Assembly: GCA_016936505.1 (NCBI GenBank)
Contig: JAFGXS010000056.1
Span: 62,001-126,000, forward strand
From: Bacteroidales bacterium
GTDB taxonomy: Bacteria > Bacteroidota > Bacteroidia > Bacteroidales > F082
Reading direction: 5' to 3'
DNA length: 64,000 nucleotides
Made by a program: the position numbers and the translations under genes. Below, piece after piece: positions 26,532-35,539 of this stretch (position 1 is the stretch's first letter; every line of letters starts with the position of its first letter). Below the pieces are notes generated by a model. It had not been told where the DNA came from, searched no databases, and was given only the letters and a program-made list of their open reading frames with translations.

Positions 26532-29384
26532 TTATTTACTTTTGGAAATAGTAACAATGAACTCGGTTCCTTTTCCCGGCTCACTTTTAATGCTTAACTT
26601 TCCTTTATTCATTGCCACAAATTCACGAACGATAATCATCCCAAGCCCCGTTCCTTTTTCGTTCTTTGTACCTAACTTCGAATGTATATTATCATTTCCT
26701 GAAAGAATCTTACGAACCTCTGCTACTGTAAGTCCTATACCGCGATCCATAACACTTATATTGACAAACTTTTCATCCTCCTTTACAACAACCCAAATCT
26801 TACTACCCTGATTGGAAAACTTTATTGCATTGGTTAATAAATTCCTGATAACAGCCGTCATTAAGGTTGTGTCAAACTTAGCCCTTACATCATTTCTTCC
26901 TTCATAATGCAAGGAAATTTCTTTGCTGTCTGCCTGCTCCTTAACAAATTCAAAAGATTCCTCTATCACTGAGTAAACATTGTTGTCAACAATGTCGGTT
27001 TTTATATTATCCCGCATAATTCTGGCCCACGAAAGAAGGTTCTCAACCAGAGTAAAAGTATTGTCAACCGATTTCTTTATGGTTTGAACCAATGAAAATA
27101 CTTCCTCTTTTGTAAAACTTTCAACATCCTCAGAAACCATTGACAGTATTGCTTTCTGTGTTCCTATTGCCCCTCTTACATCATGACTGATTAAAGACAA
27201 CAGTTTATCTTTAGAGGCATTGGTCTCTTTTAATTGACGTTCTGAATACTTCAGTTCTTTTTCAGACTCAACTCTTTCTGTAATATCTCTTAAAATACCT
27301 TCAATAGCCGCAGGATCTCCATTAGAATTATTTACCAAATGTGCACTTAACGAGCAATGGATCTTTCGTCCGTCTTTACCAACTATATCAATATTATAAT
27401 CCGTTAATTTTCTTGCCTGAACAACTAACAAACGCGCTTTTTCCATATTAACGTTGCCCGCAATAAATTCCCCGGCAGATTTTCCGATGACCCCTCTTGG
27501 TAAGAACCCCGTTATCTTAGTTACCGATGGACTTATTTCAGTAATTATTCCCTCATGGTTCATCATAAAATAAATATCCGGGAAAGCATTAAAAATATTC
27601 CTGTACTTTTCTTCGCTCTTTTTTAATGCTAATTCTGATTTCTGAATTTCGGTTACATCCCAGAAATTAATAATAAACCCTTTAATAAATGAGTGCTCAC
27701 TAACCTTTTTAATTATTCCTCTGACTATTCGATACTCATCTGAGTTGTTTTTTAATTTGAACATTACATGTTCTCTTTCCAATTTTCCGGATTCAAGATC
27801 ATCTCTAATCTTCATTAATGAACCAACATCATCAGGATGAACATATTCAAAAGGACTTCTTCCAACTCTGTTTTCACCTTCTCGCCCAAATACTCTTAAA
27901 TATGAAGGACTTACATAACTATTCTCTGATTTCTCATCAATTACTGAAACATAGCTTTCAGACTCTTCCAATAATGCATCCAAATAAGATTTCTGCCTTT
28001 TATACTCTGCATCACGCGACCTCCGGCTTTCAAATAAATAAACCAATATTACAATAGTTAGCAGCAATACCAGGATAGCTATAAAAAAATACGCCTCTCT
28101 TCTTTTAGCAGATTCATGCTCTAACAATAACTCACGCGACTTGCTTCTAATCTGATTCTGAGTCTCAATAATCATCATCTGGCTGGACATTTCTTTAGAA
28201 TACAGGCTATCATTCAAGGCAATATATTCTGTTAGTAGTTCATGAACTTTTTTGTAGTTACCCAATTTTGCATAAAAAATGTTCAGAAGTTTCATAACAT
28301 AAAGCTGATCTTTTATGGTTCCGCCTGAGGTAGCAATAGCGAAAGCCTGTTTGGCATACTCAATAGCTTTATTTGTTTGCCCTTTTAACTCGTAAAATTC
28401 GGCCAGGTTGCTCAAGGCATAATATTCAATCCTCGAGTTATCTACCTTTTTTGCTAAACTATAAGCCGAATCATAGTAATACTGGGCGCTATCGATAACT
28501 CTGAGATCAGAATATAACTTACCCAAATTTGTAAGACTATTTGAAACCGCATAAGAATCACCGAGCTTTTGACTAAGAAGCCATCCCCTTATCAAATATT
28601 TTTTAGCAATGTCATATTGTTTTAAGCTTGAATAGACTATACCAAGATTATTATACGCAGCCGAAATAAGACTAGTGTCTCCAATATGTAAGGCCTGGTC
28701 TAATGCATTTTTGTAATGCTTTTCTGCCTCAATATATTGCTTTCTTGCATCGTAAATGTTCCCAATATTTGTTTCTACACTGGCAATTTTCACCTTATCA
28801 TTTTGATCCTCAAATATATTAAGCGAATTAAGATAATATGACAAAGCCTTGCTTTGATCCCCCATATTGTCCATTGCAATGCCCGATAAGTTATTGAAAA
28901 CTCCCTCGAATAGCTTACTGTGCAAAATCTGAGCCTGCTGAATACCCTCAAGAGCGTATCGAAGCATTTCTTTGTCGTGACCCAAATAATAATTTACAAT
29001 TGATAATGCTTTAAGAACAGACAAATAATCAAGCGTTTTACTAATATCCTGCCAAACAATATATGCCTGTTGATAGGATGAATCTGCCTGTACCAGCTGA
29101 TTATTAACTTTAAATATATTTCCTTTTTCGAAATATGCTTTTGCCAGAATGGGTAAAGAGTTTATCTTCTTAGCAATATTAATTGCTGAGTCAACCTCAA
29201 CCTTAGCCCTACTCAGGTTGAATTTATGAACCCGAGCAGAATCCAATAATTGATTAACAATTAAAGTATCTCTATGCGATCGGCCAAAAATATGCTTTGG
29301 AGAATAAAATACAAGAAAAGCAATAATAAGAAACAGAACAGGAATAGAAAAATTATACCACTTGCTGATTTTCAAGAGACTCAT
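26532..29384 (-). CDS. Hybrid-topology sensor histidine kinase, TPR-TM-PAS-PAS-HisKA
   Basis: I take the start at 29384 (MSLLKISKWYN) because a TAnnTTTG box lies at 29402-29409, inside the longer frame. A signal anchor is followed by a TPR array of about 350 residues (repeats such as AYNNLGIVYSSLKQYDIAKK) predicted outside the inner membrane. Then come a TM helix (FFIAILVLLLTIVILVYLFE), two PAS domains, a HisKA with SLISHDVRGAIG (phospho-His) and an HATPase_c (NLLTNAIKFSNQ, DRGIGL, GTGLGM). It has no receiver domain and no neighbouring response regulator. TPR-linked kinases of this type are common in Bacteroidota; the ligand is unknown. Confidence 0.88.
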   Translation of the reverse strand: MSLLKISKWYNFSIPVLFLIIAFLVFYSPKHIFGRSHRDTLIVNQLLDSARVHKFNLSRAKVEVDSAINIAKKINSLPILAKAYFEKGNIFKVNNQLVQADSSYQQAYIVWQDISKTLDYLSVLKALSIVNYYLGHDKEMLRYALEGIQQAQILHSKLFEGVFNNLSGIAMDNMGDQSKALSYYLNSLNIFEDQNDKVKIASVETNIGNIYDARKQYIEAEKHYKNALDQALHIGDTSLISAAYNNLGIVYSSLKQYDIAKKYLIRGWLLSQKLGDSYAVSNSLTNLGKLYSDLRVIDSAQYYYDSAYSLAKKVDNSRIEYYALSNLAEFYELKGQTNKAIEYAKQAFAIATSGGTIKDQLYVMKLLNIFYAKLGNYKKVHELLTEYIALNDSLYSKEMSSQMMIIETQNQIRSKSRELLLEHESAKRREAYFFIAILVLLLTIVILVYLFESRRSRDAEYKRQKSYLDALLEESESYVSVIDEKSENSYVSPSYLRVFGREGENRVGRSPFEYVHPDDVGSLMKIRDDLESGKLEREHVMFKLKNNSDEYRIVRGIIKKVSEHSFIKGFIINFWDVTEIQKSELALKKSEEKYRNIFNAFPDIYFMMNHEGIITEISPSVTKITGFLPRGVIGKSAGEFIAGNVNMEKARLLVVQARKLTDYNIDIVGKDGRKIHCSLSAHLVNNSNGDPAAIEGILRDITERVESEKELKYSERQLKETNASKDKLLSLISHDVRGAIGTQKAILSMVSEDVESFTKEEVFSLVQTIKKSVDNTFTLVENLLSWARIMRDNIKTDIVDNNVYSVIEESFEFVKEQADSKEISLHYEGRNDVRAKFDTTLMTAVIRNLLTNAIKFSNQGSKIWVVVKEDEKFVNISVMDRGIGLTVAEVRKILSGNDNIHSKLGTKNEKGTGLGMIIVREFVAMNKGKLSIKSEPGKGTEFIVTISKSK

Positions 29385-29401
29385 ATAAAGTGATTTTTCA
29401 A

Positions 29402-29409
29402 CAAAGATA
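29402..29409 (-). promoter_or_regulatory. Candidate -7 box of the sensor kinase
   Basis: TATCTTTG on the minus strand, 17 bases before ATG 29384. It decides the start, since a longer gene starting at 29453 would contain its own promoter box. Confidence 0.5.
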
Positions 29410-29492
29410 AAATTTTTACAAAGTCTAATACTTTTCAAGCTTACAAAATTCACTCAATTCTGAATCACCATTTTACATGTTGTACAATAAAA

Positions 29493-31775
29493 CTAGAAGT
29501 GATCTATACTATCATTAACAAATGAATTTTTTTTGTGCTCTTTGTTGTATTTGTTACAATCAAACTGAATATCAATGTTTTTAAGTGGTTTGGGGAAATC
29601 ATCGCTTTTACTGATTCCTAAAGAAGGATCAGAATATATCTTTTCCATGTATAAAGCCCATATAGGTAAAGCCATGTTTGCCCCCTGCCCCAAAGTAATG
29701 GTTCTAAAATGCACCGAACGATCTTCAGCTCCAACCCAAACACCGGTAGTTAGTTTAGGAACCATTCCCATAAACCAGCCATCAGATTGATTCTGGGTTG
29801 TTCCTGTTTTTCCGGCAACTTCGTTTCTGAAGCCATATTTCCACCTCAATCGCACACCGGTTCCACTTTCAACAACACCTTCCAACAGCTTAATCATCTT
29901 ATAAGCTGTAACTTCACTCATAGCTTCTTTCTTTTCAGGGGCAAAACGCTCTAAGACGTTTCCATTCTTATCTTCAATTTTGGTAATAAAAACAGGTTTT
30001 ATATAAACCCCTTTATCGGCAAAAGTGTTCATAGCACCAGTCATTTCGTACAATGAAATATCAGGTGTTCCAAGTGCTATTGCAGGAACCGGGGGAATAA
30101 AAGAGGTTACTCCCATGTTACGAGCCATCTGAATTACTGACTGAGGAGAGAATCTTCTGATTAGCCATGCAGAAATCCAGTTATTCGAATTCGCCAAAGC
30201 CCACTTCAATGTTACTTCTTTTCCAACATCCTTCGAGTCAGCATTGTCTGGAGTCCAGTATTTTCCATCAGGTAGAGGAACACTATAAGGAATATTTGGT
30301 ATTCTGAAACATGGGCTGTATTCCCCTTCCTGCATAGCCAAAGTATAAAGGAAAGGTTTAAACGTAGAACCAACTTGTCGTTTGGCCTGGGTCACATGGT
30401 CATACTTAAAGTATTTAAAGTCAATTCCACCAACATAAGCCCGAACATAACCTGTTGATGACTCCATTGACATTAAACCTGCCAGAAGAAATGATTTGTA
30501 ATAACGTATTGAATCCATAGGAGTCATAACAGTGTCTATCCCTCCATTCCAGGAAAAGACACGCATTGAAACAGGAGTATTAAATGCCATTACAATTGAA
30601 TCTAAAGGAATTCCATCAAGCCGCATTAACCGGTAACGCTCACTCCTTCTCATAGCATTATCCAGTATTTTTTCTACCTGTAAACTATCTTCTTTTGGTG
30701 TTCCCTGAAAATCAAAAGGTGCATTAGGATAACCTTTCCAATGGGCAAAAAATGCAGGCTGTAAGTCTTCAGCTAAATGTTCCTTAACGGCTTCTTCTGC
30801 ATAGCGCTGCATTCGTGAATCAATAGTTGTATAAATCTTTAAACCATCTGTATAAAGGTTATAGGGCTGTCCATTGGTTTTAAAATGAGTTTTGCACCAA
30901 TCTGTCATCTTCTCACGCAGAAATTCTCTGAAATATCTGGCATCACCTGTATTATGACTTAAAAGTCCGTATTTTTCAACTCCTAACGGAAGAAACTTCA
31001 CCGAATCGTAAACATGTTTTGTAATGTAACCATACCTGTACATTTGAGACAAAACAAGGTTTCTTCGTTCCATCGCAGCCCTAGGATGTAAAATTGGACT
31101 GAAAGCCGTTGGTCGGTTAACAACTCCGGCCATTAAAGCCGATTCTTGAAGATTTAATGAATCGGGTTCCTTATCAAAAAAAGTTCTTGCTGCCGATTTT
31201 ATCCCATAGGCATTATGCCCGTAAAATACGGTATTCAAGTACATTGTAATTATCTCTTCTTTAGAATAATAGCGCTCAAGTTTAACTGAAGTAATCCATT
31301 CCTGAAATTTTCGGACAATCAATTGAAGCTTATTCAAGTCGCCACGGGGAAAAAGGTTCTTAGCCAATTGTTGGGTAATTGTACTTCCGCCTCCCTTATG
31401 CTGGCCCGTAAGCAACCCATATGCCACACGCCCTAAAGCTCTTTCATCTATTCCGGAGTTTTGTTCAAACCTTACATCTTCAATTGAAATTAATGCATTT
31501 ACCAAGTATGGGGGCAATTGCCTGTAAGTAACGTTAGATCTGTTTTCAATGAAGTAGGTTCCCAATATTTTACCATCTGAAGAAATAACCTCAGAGGCAA
31601 GAGCACTTTCCGGATTTTCAAGCTGCTTAAAAGATGGCATTGTTCCGAAATACTGATTAGCTATTGCATAAAACAATAATACCACCAGCAAAACACCCGT
31701 GAAATAAATGAGCCAGAATTTTACAATATAATTAAACTTCTTTTTAGGCGGATTAGTAGCTTTCTTTTCTTCCAT
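29493..31775 (-). CDS. Penicillin-binding protein 1A (transglycosylase/transpeptidase)
   Basis: The 760-residue class A PBP has a cytoplasmic tail, one TM helix (about 20-40), a GT51 transglycosylase domain (ISIEDVRFEQNSGID at 97-110; GGGSTITQQLAKN) and a transpeptidase domain with STFK (Ser nucleophile), SNN and KTG (GKTGTTQN). It polymerises and crosslinks peptidoglycan on the periplasmic face. The GT51 motif EDxxFxxHxG reads EDVRFEQNSG, with Asn for His, though the catalytic Glu is kept. It begins a minus-strand run with gldH 16 bases upstream. Confidence 0.93.
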   Translation of the reverse strand: MEEKKATNPPKKKFNYIVKFWLIYFTGVLLVVLLFYAIANQYFGTMPSFKQLENPESALASEVISSDGKILGTYFIENRSNVTYRQLPPYLVNALISIEDVRFEQNSGIDERALGRVAYGLLTGQHKGGGSTITQQLAKNLFPRGDLNKLQLIVRKFQEWITSVKLERYYSKEEIITMYLNTVFYGHNAYGIKSAARTFFDKEPDSLNLQESALMAGVVNRPTAFSPILHPRAAMERRNLVLSQMYRYGYITKHVYDSVKFLPLGVEKYGLLSHNTGDARYFREFLREKMTDWCKTHFKTNGQPYNLYTDGLKIYTTIDSRMQRYAEEAVKEHLAEDLQPAFFAHWKGYPNAPFDFQGTPKEDSLQVEKILDNAMRRSERYRLMRLDGIPLDSIVMAFNTPVSMRVFSWNGGIDTVMTPMDSIRYYKSFLLAGLMSMESSTGYVRAYVGGIDFKYFKYDHVTQAKRQVGSTFKPFLYTLAMQEGEYSPCFRIPNIPYSVPLPDGKYWTPDNADSKDVGKEVTLKWALANSNNWISAWLIRRFSPQSVIQMARNMGVTSFIPPVPAIALGTPDISLYEMTGAMNTFADKGVYIKPVFITKIEDKNGNVLERFAPEKKEAMSEVTAYKMIKLLEGVVESGTGVRLRWKYGFRNEVAGKTGTTQNQSDGWFMGMVPKLTTGVWVGAEDRSVHFRTITLGQGANMALPIWALYMEKIYSDPSLGISKSDDFPKPLKNIDIQFDCNKYNKEHKKNSFVNDSIDHF

Positions 31776-31791
31776 GAATTTCTGTAAATAT

Positions 31792-32268
31792 TTATTGAGC
31801 TCTTACAATCTGGAGACCAACATCTTCTATTCCTTTTAATGTATCGGCACGCATGCCTTGCCAAATCGAAAACCTGTATTGACCTTTTAATGGAAAACGT
31901 AAATTCTTCTTTAATAATATATGATCCTGTTTAATCTTTCCCCAACCCTTTCCTAACCACTTTCCGGATGGAGCTGCCAAAATAAATTCCAAAGTATCCC
32001 GTGTTACATGTTGATTAGGGAACTCTGTTTGTAAAAAAACATACAAATTGCTATACCGATAACTCTCGTTATGTCTTATATTGATGTAAAAATCATAACC
32101 ATGAATTGTATCCTTAACATTTACATCAAAAATGGCAGGATCGTTCATAAACCACTTATTATGAACCGATGTGGTTTCATCTGACAGCATGTTCCTTCCA
32201 CAAGAAGACAATACAGAAAGAACTGCCAAAACCAACAACCACAAAACTCCTTTTCTTAATCCTTTCAT
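31792..32268 (-). CDS. gldH: Gliding-motility lipoprotein GldH
   Basis: The 158-residue lipoprotein has a lipobox LSSC (Cys23) after a hydrophobic helix. The middle section (FDVNVKDTIHGYDFYINIRH, then LYVFLQTEFP) and the end (FSIWQGMRADTLKGIEDVGL) are the GldH pattern. GldH is required for gliding and for chitin use in Flavobacterium and is present also in non-gliding Bacteroidota. It lies between ricT and the PBP1A gene, a conserved order in the phylum. It is envelope-anchored; its biochemical role is unknown. Confidence 0.88.
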   Translation of the reverse strand: MKGLRKGVLWLLVLAVLSVLSSCGRNMLSDETTSVHNKWFMNDPAIFDVNVKDTIHGYDFYINIRHNESYRYSNLYVFLQTEFPNQHVTRDTLEFILAAPSGKWLGKGWGKIKQDHILLKKNLRFPLKGQYRFSIWQGMRADTLKGIEDVGLQIVRAQ

Positions 32269-32269
32269 A

Positions 32270-33376
32270 TTATATTATCGGGGTAAAATCATTCAGGTTG
32301 TCAGTCATGTTTTCTGAAACATTTTGTTCGGTATGCTGGGCAAAACTTTCCAAGTCTTCCGGGAATTTTCCCTTTCGGTTCATATCTATAATATTTTTGA
32401 CCTGTTGGACCGGAATCACTAACATACTGCTTGGATCATCAACATATGAATAAAGCATTACTTTTTGGAAAATATCGCTTTTTTGATGCTGAGCCTGTCC
32501 CTTTTTAGATTTGAGTAGAATCTTATTATCCGGAAAGGCTTTCAAAATATCAACATAGTTATCCAGTTCATAATTGAGGCAACATTTTAGCTTACCACAT
32601 TGTCCGGCAAGCTTTTGAGGATTTAACGATAATTGCTGAACACGGGCTGAACTTGTGGATACACTTTTAAAATGACTCATATGCGATGAGCAGCATAATT
32701 CACGACCACAGGATCCTATACCTCCTAGTTTTGCAGCTTCCTGTCGAACACCAATTTGTCTCATCTCAATACGAACCTTAAACTCATCTGCAAGTCGTCG
32801 TATCAGTTGTCGAAAATCCACCCGATCATCAGCCGTATAGTAAAAAATAGCCTTGGTTCTATCCCCTTGATATTCCACATCATTTAGCTTCATACCCAGT
32901 CTGAGATCCTCCACAATTTTTCGGGTTCTTATCAAGGCATCTTCTTCCTGAGTAAAAGCCTCAAACCATTTTTCAACATCACTAGATCGTGCATGCCTAT
33001 AAACTTTCTTAGGAGGTGATTTAACAGGGTCTATTCGCTTTCTCTTCATCTGAAGGGCTACAATAGCACCGGTAAGCTCCACAATACCAATATCATGACC
33101 CGGAGTGGCTTCCACAGCAACTACTTCACCTTTTTTCAGATTTAACTCAGGAGGACAAACAAAAAATTCTTTCCGTCCGTTTTTGAACCGAACCTCAATG
33201 TACTGGTCTGAACCTTGAAAAACAGGCTTCTTAATATCTTTAAGCCAGTCGTTTGAACTTAATTTACAGCACCTTGATTTATCCATTGTAACACCTTCAG
33301 GAAGTTCTACACCTGAAAGGCAACATGAACCGGAACCATTTTGATTAACTTGTATATTATTGATTACAGAATCCAT
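32270..33376 (-). CDS. ricT: RicT/YaaT-family PSP1 protein
   Basis: The 368-residue protein has a central PSP1 domain (about 90-275) with the cysteine clusters GSCGRELCC (C223, C228, C229) and QCGKLKCCLNYE (C260, C265, C266). These resemble the iron-sulfur ligands of Bacillus YaaT/RicT, which works with RicA and RicF in RNA processing and phosphorelay. The Cys-rich N-terminus (GSCCL, RCCKL) is extra. In Bacteroidota the gene is typically beside holB and gldH, as here (2-base gap to gldH). It is cytoplasmic; exact function in this phylum is undefined. Confidence 0.85.
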   Translation of the reverse strand: MDSVINNIQVNQNGSGSCCLSGVELPEGVTMDKSRCCKLSSNDWLKDIKKPVFQGSDQYIEVRFKNGRKEFFVCPPELNLKKGEVVAVEATPGHDIGIVELTGAIVALQMKRKRIDPVKSPPKKVYRHARSSDVEKWFEAFTQEEDALIRTRKIVEDLRLGMKLNDVEYQGDRTKAIFYYTADDRVDFRQLIRRLADEFKVRIEMRQIGVRQEAAKLGGIGSCGRELCCSSHMSHFKSVSTSSARVQQLSLNPQKLAGQCGKLKCCLNYELDNYVDILKAFPDNKILLKSKKGQAQHQKSDIFQKVMLYSYVDDPSSMLVIPVQQVKNIIDMNRKGKFPEDLESFAQHTEQNVSENMTDNLNDFTPII

Positions 33377-33478
33377 TATATGCTTTATAATTGTATGAAT
33401 ACAATTTACAAAAATATGAATTTTATAATAGACTCAGTGGAAATAAAATTGACTGAAACGGTCTAAATAAGCCTTGTT

Positions 33479-34645
33479 TTATTGCTTAACACCCGACATT
33501 TTTCCTTTTCTCAACAAATCGATAAACTGAAAGCTTAAATGGGTAAACAAAATTGCAGAATGAGCATTTCGTTCGAGTTCATAAACAGCTTCATTCATCA
33601 GGTTATACATTTCAGCCTGATTGGCATTATTAATAAACGGAGCAAACTTTGTAAAATAATCCATTTCAGCATTAACTGCCATCACCTTACTATTTAATTG
33701 CTGGTTCAACATCAATGAACTCTGTATAACTTTCAATCCATAAATTATAAACTGCTTTTGCTTTTCTTTTCCAAGCCTAGAAATCTCCTGAACCAGTTCA
33801 TTTATAGAATAAAAATCATTACCTGCATAACACAGCCTCATCCATTCTCTGAATTTGGTGAAGTGAAACATATTTTCATCTGCCTGATCAAGTAATTCAA
33901 TTGCCGCATTCCAGTTTCCATTTGCCATTTGTGCAATACGTGTTACTTTCTGGTTATCTACCTGTTCGCCCAATTTCTTCGTCAAAGCATTTTTTAATTG
34001 TTCAGACTCTATCAGAGGAACCCTGATCATCTGAGCTCGAGAACGAATAGTAGGTAAAATAAGTTCATATCGCTCAGCAACAAGCAGGAAAATTGTTTGA
34101 TCAGGAGGTTCTTCCAGACTTTTCAACAACTTATTTGCAGTTTGAACATTCATCTTCTCGGGAAGGTAAATAATAATTACCTTATAACCACCTTCATAAG
34201 ACTTAAGACTCAGATTTCGAACCACATGCTCTCCATCACGAATAAATATCGAACCTTGTTTATTTCCACCTAAATCAAGATACTCATACCATCCTGATTG
34301 TGTAACATATCCTTCTTGTTCAATAAAATAACTCTTCCATTCTGAAATAAATTTCAGAGAGTCCGGTTCTTTTGTTATTTTACTGTTGGTCGCAGTCGGA
34401 AACACAAACTGTAAATCCGGATGTTCCAGTTTTTCATACTTTACACACGAGGGACAAACACCACAACTGTCGCCATTCTGTTTATTATGACAATTAATGT
34501 ATTGAGCGTATGCAACTGCCAAAGCCAGCACTCCTGATCCTTCAGGCCCCAGAAACAACTGTGTATGTGCCACACGGTTTTCCTGAATTGCAGTTAGAAG
34601 TTTCTCTTTTATAGCGTTCTGACCTATTATGGATTTAAATTGCAT
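33479..34645 (-). CDS. holB: DNA polymerase III delta' subunit
   Basis: The 388-residue clamp-loader subunit has the RFC-like AAA+ fold (FKSIIGQNAIKEKLLTAI, VAHTQLFLGPEGSGV) and a four-Cys zinc module (C52, C61, C64, C67). The sequence LLKSLEEPPDQTIFLLVAE and the SRAQ motif (TIRSRAQMIRVP) match delta'. The P-loop is degenerate: GPEGSGVLAL has no GK(S/T), so it should not bind ATP like the gamma/tau subunits, as in E. coli delta'. It helps open the beta clamp. A gap of 102 bases separates it from ricT downstream. Confidence 0.9.
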   Translation of the reverse strand: MQFKSIIGQNAIKEKLLTAIQENRVAHTQLFLGPEGSGVLALAVAYAQYINCHNKQNGDSCGVCPSCVKYEKLEHPDLQFVFPTATNSKITKEPDSLKFISEWKSYFIEQEGYVTQSGWYEYLDLGGNKQGSIFIRDGEHVVRNLSLKSYEGGYKVIIIYLPEKMNVQTANKLLKSLEEPPDQTIFLLVAERYELILPTIRSRAQMIRVPLIESEQLKNALTKKLGEQVDNQKVTRIAQMANGNWNAAIELLDQADENMFHFTKFREWMRLCYAGNDFYSINELVQEISRLGKEKQKQFIIYGLKVIQSSLMLNQQLNSKVMAVNAEMDYFTKFAPFINNANQAEMYNLMNEAVYELERNAHSAILFTHLSFQFIDLLRKGKMSGVKQ

Positions 34646-34705
34646 ACTTATCCTGATTAAGTTTCAAAAATAGGAATTCTAATGCTAGTATTCCAAGTCT
34701 TTTTA

Positions 34706-34740
34706 ATAATAAAGGGTATCCCGAAAAATCAGAATACCCT
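34706..34740 (-). terminator. Terminator after the fumarate reductase operon
   Basis: A minus-strand stem GGGTATtc...gGATACCC (34714-34739) is followed by the T-rich TTTATTATTAAAAAG. It lies just after the sdhB/frdB stop. The T-run is interrupted, so termination may be partial. Confidence 0.5.
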
Positions 34741-34763
34741 TCTGTACTATAAGTATTTCTTTA

Positions 34764-35504
34764 CTAACCCAATTTAGCACCAATAAACTGACGGTTCATA
34801 CGGGCAATATTAGTAATGGAAATTTCTTTAGGACATTCTGCTTCACAAGCATAGGTATTGGTACAGTTTCCAAAACCCAGTTCATCCATCTTTGCCACCA
34901 TGCTCTTGACACGATCTTTGGCCTCCACCTTGCCCTGTGGCAATAAGGCAAACTGTGAAACCTTTGCCGATACAAACAACATAGCTGACGCATTTTTACA
35001 AGCAGCAACACAGGCTCCGCATCCGATACAAGCAGCAGCATCCATTGCCAAATCAGCATTTTCTTTACTAATTGGAATTGCATTTGCATCGGGAACACCA
35101 CCGGTAGTTGCAGAGGTATAACCCCCTGCCTGAATAATTTCATCAAAAGCTGAACGGTCAACAACCAAATCTTTAATTACAGGAAAAGGTTTGGCACGCC
35201 ACGGCTCAACAGTAATAGTTTCACCACCTTTGAACTTACGCATGTGCAACTGGCAAGTAGTTGTTGCCTTTTGCGGGCCGTGCGGATGGCCATTAATAAA
35301 CATACTACACATTCCACAAATACCTTCACGACAATCGTGATCAAAAGCAACCGGATCATCTCCTTTTTCAATGAGTTCATCATTTAAGATATCTATCATT
35401 TCAAGAAAAGAAGCATCCTCTGAAATATTGTGTACGTCATAATCTACAAATTGTCCTTTTGCAGTAGGACCAGCCTGACGCCATATTTTTAATTTGAGAT
35501 CCAT
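34764..35504 (-). CDS. sdhB: Succinate dehydrogenase/fumarate reductase iron-sulfur subunit
   Basis: The 246-residue protein carries three clusters. The N-terminal [2Fe-2S] ligands are C58, C63, C66 and C84 (CREGICGMC). The C-terminal ferredoxin part has [11 protein letters not shown] (159-169) and a second set near C214, C220 and C224. It passes electrons between flavoprotein A and membrane subunit C. It is the third gene of the C-A-B operon, 35 bases after A. The order C-A-B with one membrane subunit is the B-type complex of Bacteroidota. Direction (succinate oxidation or fumarate reduction) cannot be read from sequence. Confidence 0.95.
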   Translation of the reverse strand: MDLKLKIWRQAGPTAKGQFVDYDVHNISEDASFLEMIDILNDELIEKGDDPVAFDHDCREGICGMCSMFINGHPHGPQKATTTCQLHMRKFKGGETITVEPWRAKPFPVIKDLVVDRSAFDEIIQAGGYTSATTGGVPDANAIPISKENADLAMDAAACIGCGACVAACKNASAMLFVSAKVSQFALLPQGKVEAKDRVKSMVAKMDELGFGNCTNTYACEAECPKEISITNIARMNRQFIGAKLG

Positions 35505-35539
35505 GTTTCGTTTTTTAAAGTTAAAAATTGTATTATCTG

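Noticed and set aside
34796-35164. 122-residue open frame overlapping sdhB in another frame of the same strand
   Set aside because: Shadow of sdhB, which has all cluster ligands.
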